From Prosthecobacter debontii (GTDB lineage Bacteria > Verrucomicrobiota > Verrucomicrobiia > Verrucomicrobiales > Akkermansiaceae): a stretch of 64,000 nt of DNA. The notes below the pieces were generated by a model that made no database searches, was not told the origin of the DNA, and saw only the letters and a list, made by a program, of their open reading frames with translations. Numbering within the stretch: position 1 is the first letter of the stretch; each line of letters starts with the position of its first letter. Below, piece by piece: positions 62,219 to 64,000 of this stretch. The position numbers and the translations under genes were made by a program. Location of the stretch: contig CAMBPB010000006.1 of assembly GCA_945869465.1 (NCBI GenBank), forward strand, positions 19,896 to 83,895, in the 5' to 3' direction.

Positions 62219-63784
62219 TTACGGCTGTGACACCCCGGCGCGGAGGAAATCGCGCGAATCTCCATCGGTGACGGTGCCGGGGCTGCGGAAGGTGCGGTAA
62301 ACCCAGCCCGTGAGCGAGGGCAGTCCGGTCTGGATCGCCGTGGCATCGGCGCCGGTGATTTCCGTGACTCCCATCGTGGTGAAGTCCACCAGATCGTCGG
62401 AGCCCTGAATCTGATAGACAATGCCATCGACAAGGTCGGAAACAAGATCCCCGGGGCCGTTGAAGACCGCTCCAGCGCGCACGGGCAGCGTGAGGGTGAG
62501 CACCTTGCTGGTATCGATGAGGGTTGCGGTGCGGCCCACCACTTTGGCATCGTTGGCACCGCTCAGTGGATTGCCGTCGAAGGCGAATTCATCAAGGTTG
62601 GTGCGGCCGTCCTTGTCAGGATCGTCACCGGCGCCGGCCTCTTTGCCGGCGGTGCCATCCAGGCCCTTGGCCACGGCCCAAGCCGCATACGGGTCCGCAG
62701 GCGGGCTGACACCGATCACCTCCCCGAAGGTCGTGGACACCCGGATTTCGTCAGCGAACCATTTGCCGCCGGCCAGCGAGATGGTGTCGAACTTGGATTG
62801 GTCTAGGTCAGGCTTTGTCCCGGACCAGTTGGCCGAGGAGAGGTTGGGCTGGGCGGCGATGGCCGTATTGAACGCCGCCTCGCTCAACGTATCGGTTGCG
62901 AGGAATCGTACGACGGAAATAACATCCGGTGACCCGTCGTGCCACTCGATCTTGCCGATGATGATGTTGCGCGCGCCGTTCGGTTGGACACCGGAAACGT
63001 GGTGCAGCAGCATCGTATCCAGACCTTCGACCTGGGGAGTCGCAGCAACTAGACCCGCCGCAGCCCATGGGGCGGAAAGGTAAGAGGCTGAGGTGCCTGA
63101 ATTGACCTCAATACCCATCACGTCATAATTCGTGAACGTGCCGGTCGTTTCACCGGGCGATCCGGTGGCGTTGTCCCAAAACTGCGGATAGACCTTGTTT
63201 GCGTTGCGGACCGAGCTGCCCAGTCCGCCACCGCCGCCGATCGCCTCGCCAGTCGAGACTTGCCCGCGATCTTCTAACAACGGCCCCTTGCCGAGAGCCA
63301 GTTTCATGCCTCCGGGGTTCGCGACATACCCTCTCACCGAGACGAAACTGAACCAAGTCGTGGCACCCTCGACGAAAGTCGCTGTCACGCTTGGGTCGAG
63401 GGTCCGCCAAACCAGCATGTGATCAGTGGTGTTGCTGCCGCCCATGCCGAAATAGCCGCCGCTCGTTGGCAAATTCGCGACCGTGCCGTCATAGTCCAAG
63501 ACGACCGGGCCGGTATTGTTGAGATTGACCCCGGACTGGCTTCCCTGGCTATAGACGGTGATGGGGGAGGTATTGGTCGAAAAAGTGGACCAGGTGCCAG
63601 TCATCCCGGTGCCTCCGCTCTGACCGTTAAGCGCAAAGCCATTTGCGGATGGCCCTGCCGGTGTCCCGGAGGTGTAGCCGAATCCTTCGTAAAGCAGGAG
63701 CGTGGCTTGTGCCATGCCGGCCATTCCCAGGCCAGCAAGCGTATGTGCGATCCATCGAGTTTTGGGGTTTGTGTGTGCATGCAT
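62219..63784 (-). CDS. Secreted hypothetical protein with lectin-like fold and Ca-binding-like motif
   Basis: Signal peptide; LLYEGFGYTSG start typical of secreted Verrucomicrobial proteins; GDDPDKDGRTNLDEFAFDGNPL motif; C-terminal domain common in secreted proteins of this group (from memory). Confidence 0.7.
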   Translation of the reverse strand: MHAHTNPKTRWIAHTLAGLGMAGMAQATLLLYEGFGYTSGTPAGPSANGFALNGQSGGTGMTGTWSTFSTNTSPITVYSQGSQSGVNLNNTGPVVLDYDGTVANLPTSGGYFGMGGSNTTDHMLVWRTLDPSVTATFVEGATTWFSFVSVRGYVANPGGMKLALGKGPLLEDRGQVSTGEAIGGGGGLGSSVRNANKVYPQFWDNATGSPGETTGTFTNYDVMGIEVNSGTSASYLSAPWAAAGLVAATPQVEGLDTMLLHHVSGVQPNGARNIIIGKIEWHDGSPDVISVVRFLATDTLSEAAFNTAIAAQPNLSSANWSGTKPDLDQSKFDTISLAGGKWFADEIRVSTTFGEVIGVSPPADPYAAWAVAKGLDGTAGKEAGAGDDPDKDGRTNLDEFAFDGNPLSGANDAKVVGRTATLIDTSKVLTLTLPVRAGAVFNGPGDLVSDLVDGIVYQIQGSDDLVDFTTMGVTEITGADATAIQTGLPSLTGWVYRTFRSPGTVTDGDSRDFLRAGVSQP

Positions 63785-64000
63785 AAGACCCCTTTTCTCC
63801 AATTCAATATTACCGTCAATCGAATTTTGTAAAACCCCCGCTAAATTTCGCAGACTTTTCCAAAATTGGCGAAACGGGACGTCGAAGATCTTTGCGCCTC
63901 CATCTTGCTCTGCCTCCGCATGCGGGCTTGCCCAGCGGGACCGAACGAGATACCGCCTGTCCATGATTGGACTGGAAACCATCGGCCTGCCGCTGCTAAC

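Overview
High-GC bacterial chromosome segment. From protein family content and repeat style I infer Verrucomicrobiota, but this was not tested. It is gene-dense and mostly housekeeping: a cytochrome c oxidase cluster, hemB-acpS-pdxJ, fabV, glyS, guaBA, an FKBP and a cyclophilin PPIase, CbiX with a DR2241-like partner, glgA, tRNA-Ala(GGC), an SbcCD-like pair, clpB, an Hsp70, tmk, a TrhO-RluA fusion and an Ada-like MGMT. No CRISPR array, prophage or transposase was seen. The strongest candidate for an undescribed system is a roughly 12-kb minus-strand cluster (22954-34822). It encodes an ECF sigma factor, a 1177-aa membrane VWA protein with an anti-sigma-like N-terminus, a small secreted protein and a 2327-aa internally duplicated membrane/secreted protein. 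Other notable points are a cytochrome oxidase subunit III with a hydrophilic insertion of about 330 aa, degenerate toxin-antitoxin remnants at about 10.0-10.6 kb and 49.7-51.1 kb, a TrhO-RluA fusion, an AT-rich patch inside glyS, a 25-aa tandem-repeat protein, and several families of short dispersed palindromic or AT-rich repeats, some captured as coding sequence or placed immediately before start codons.
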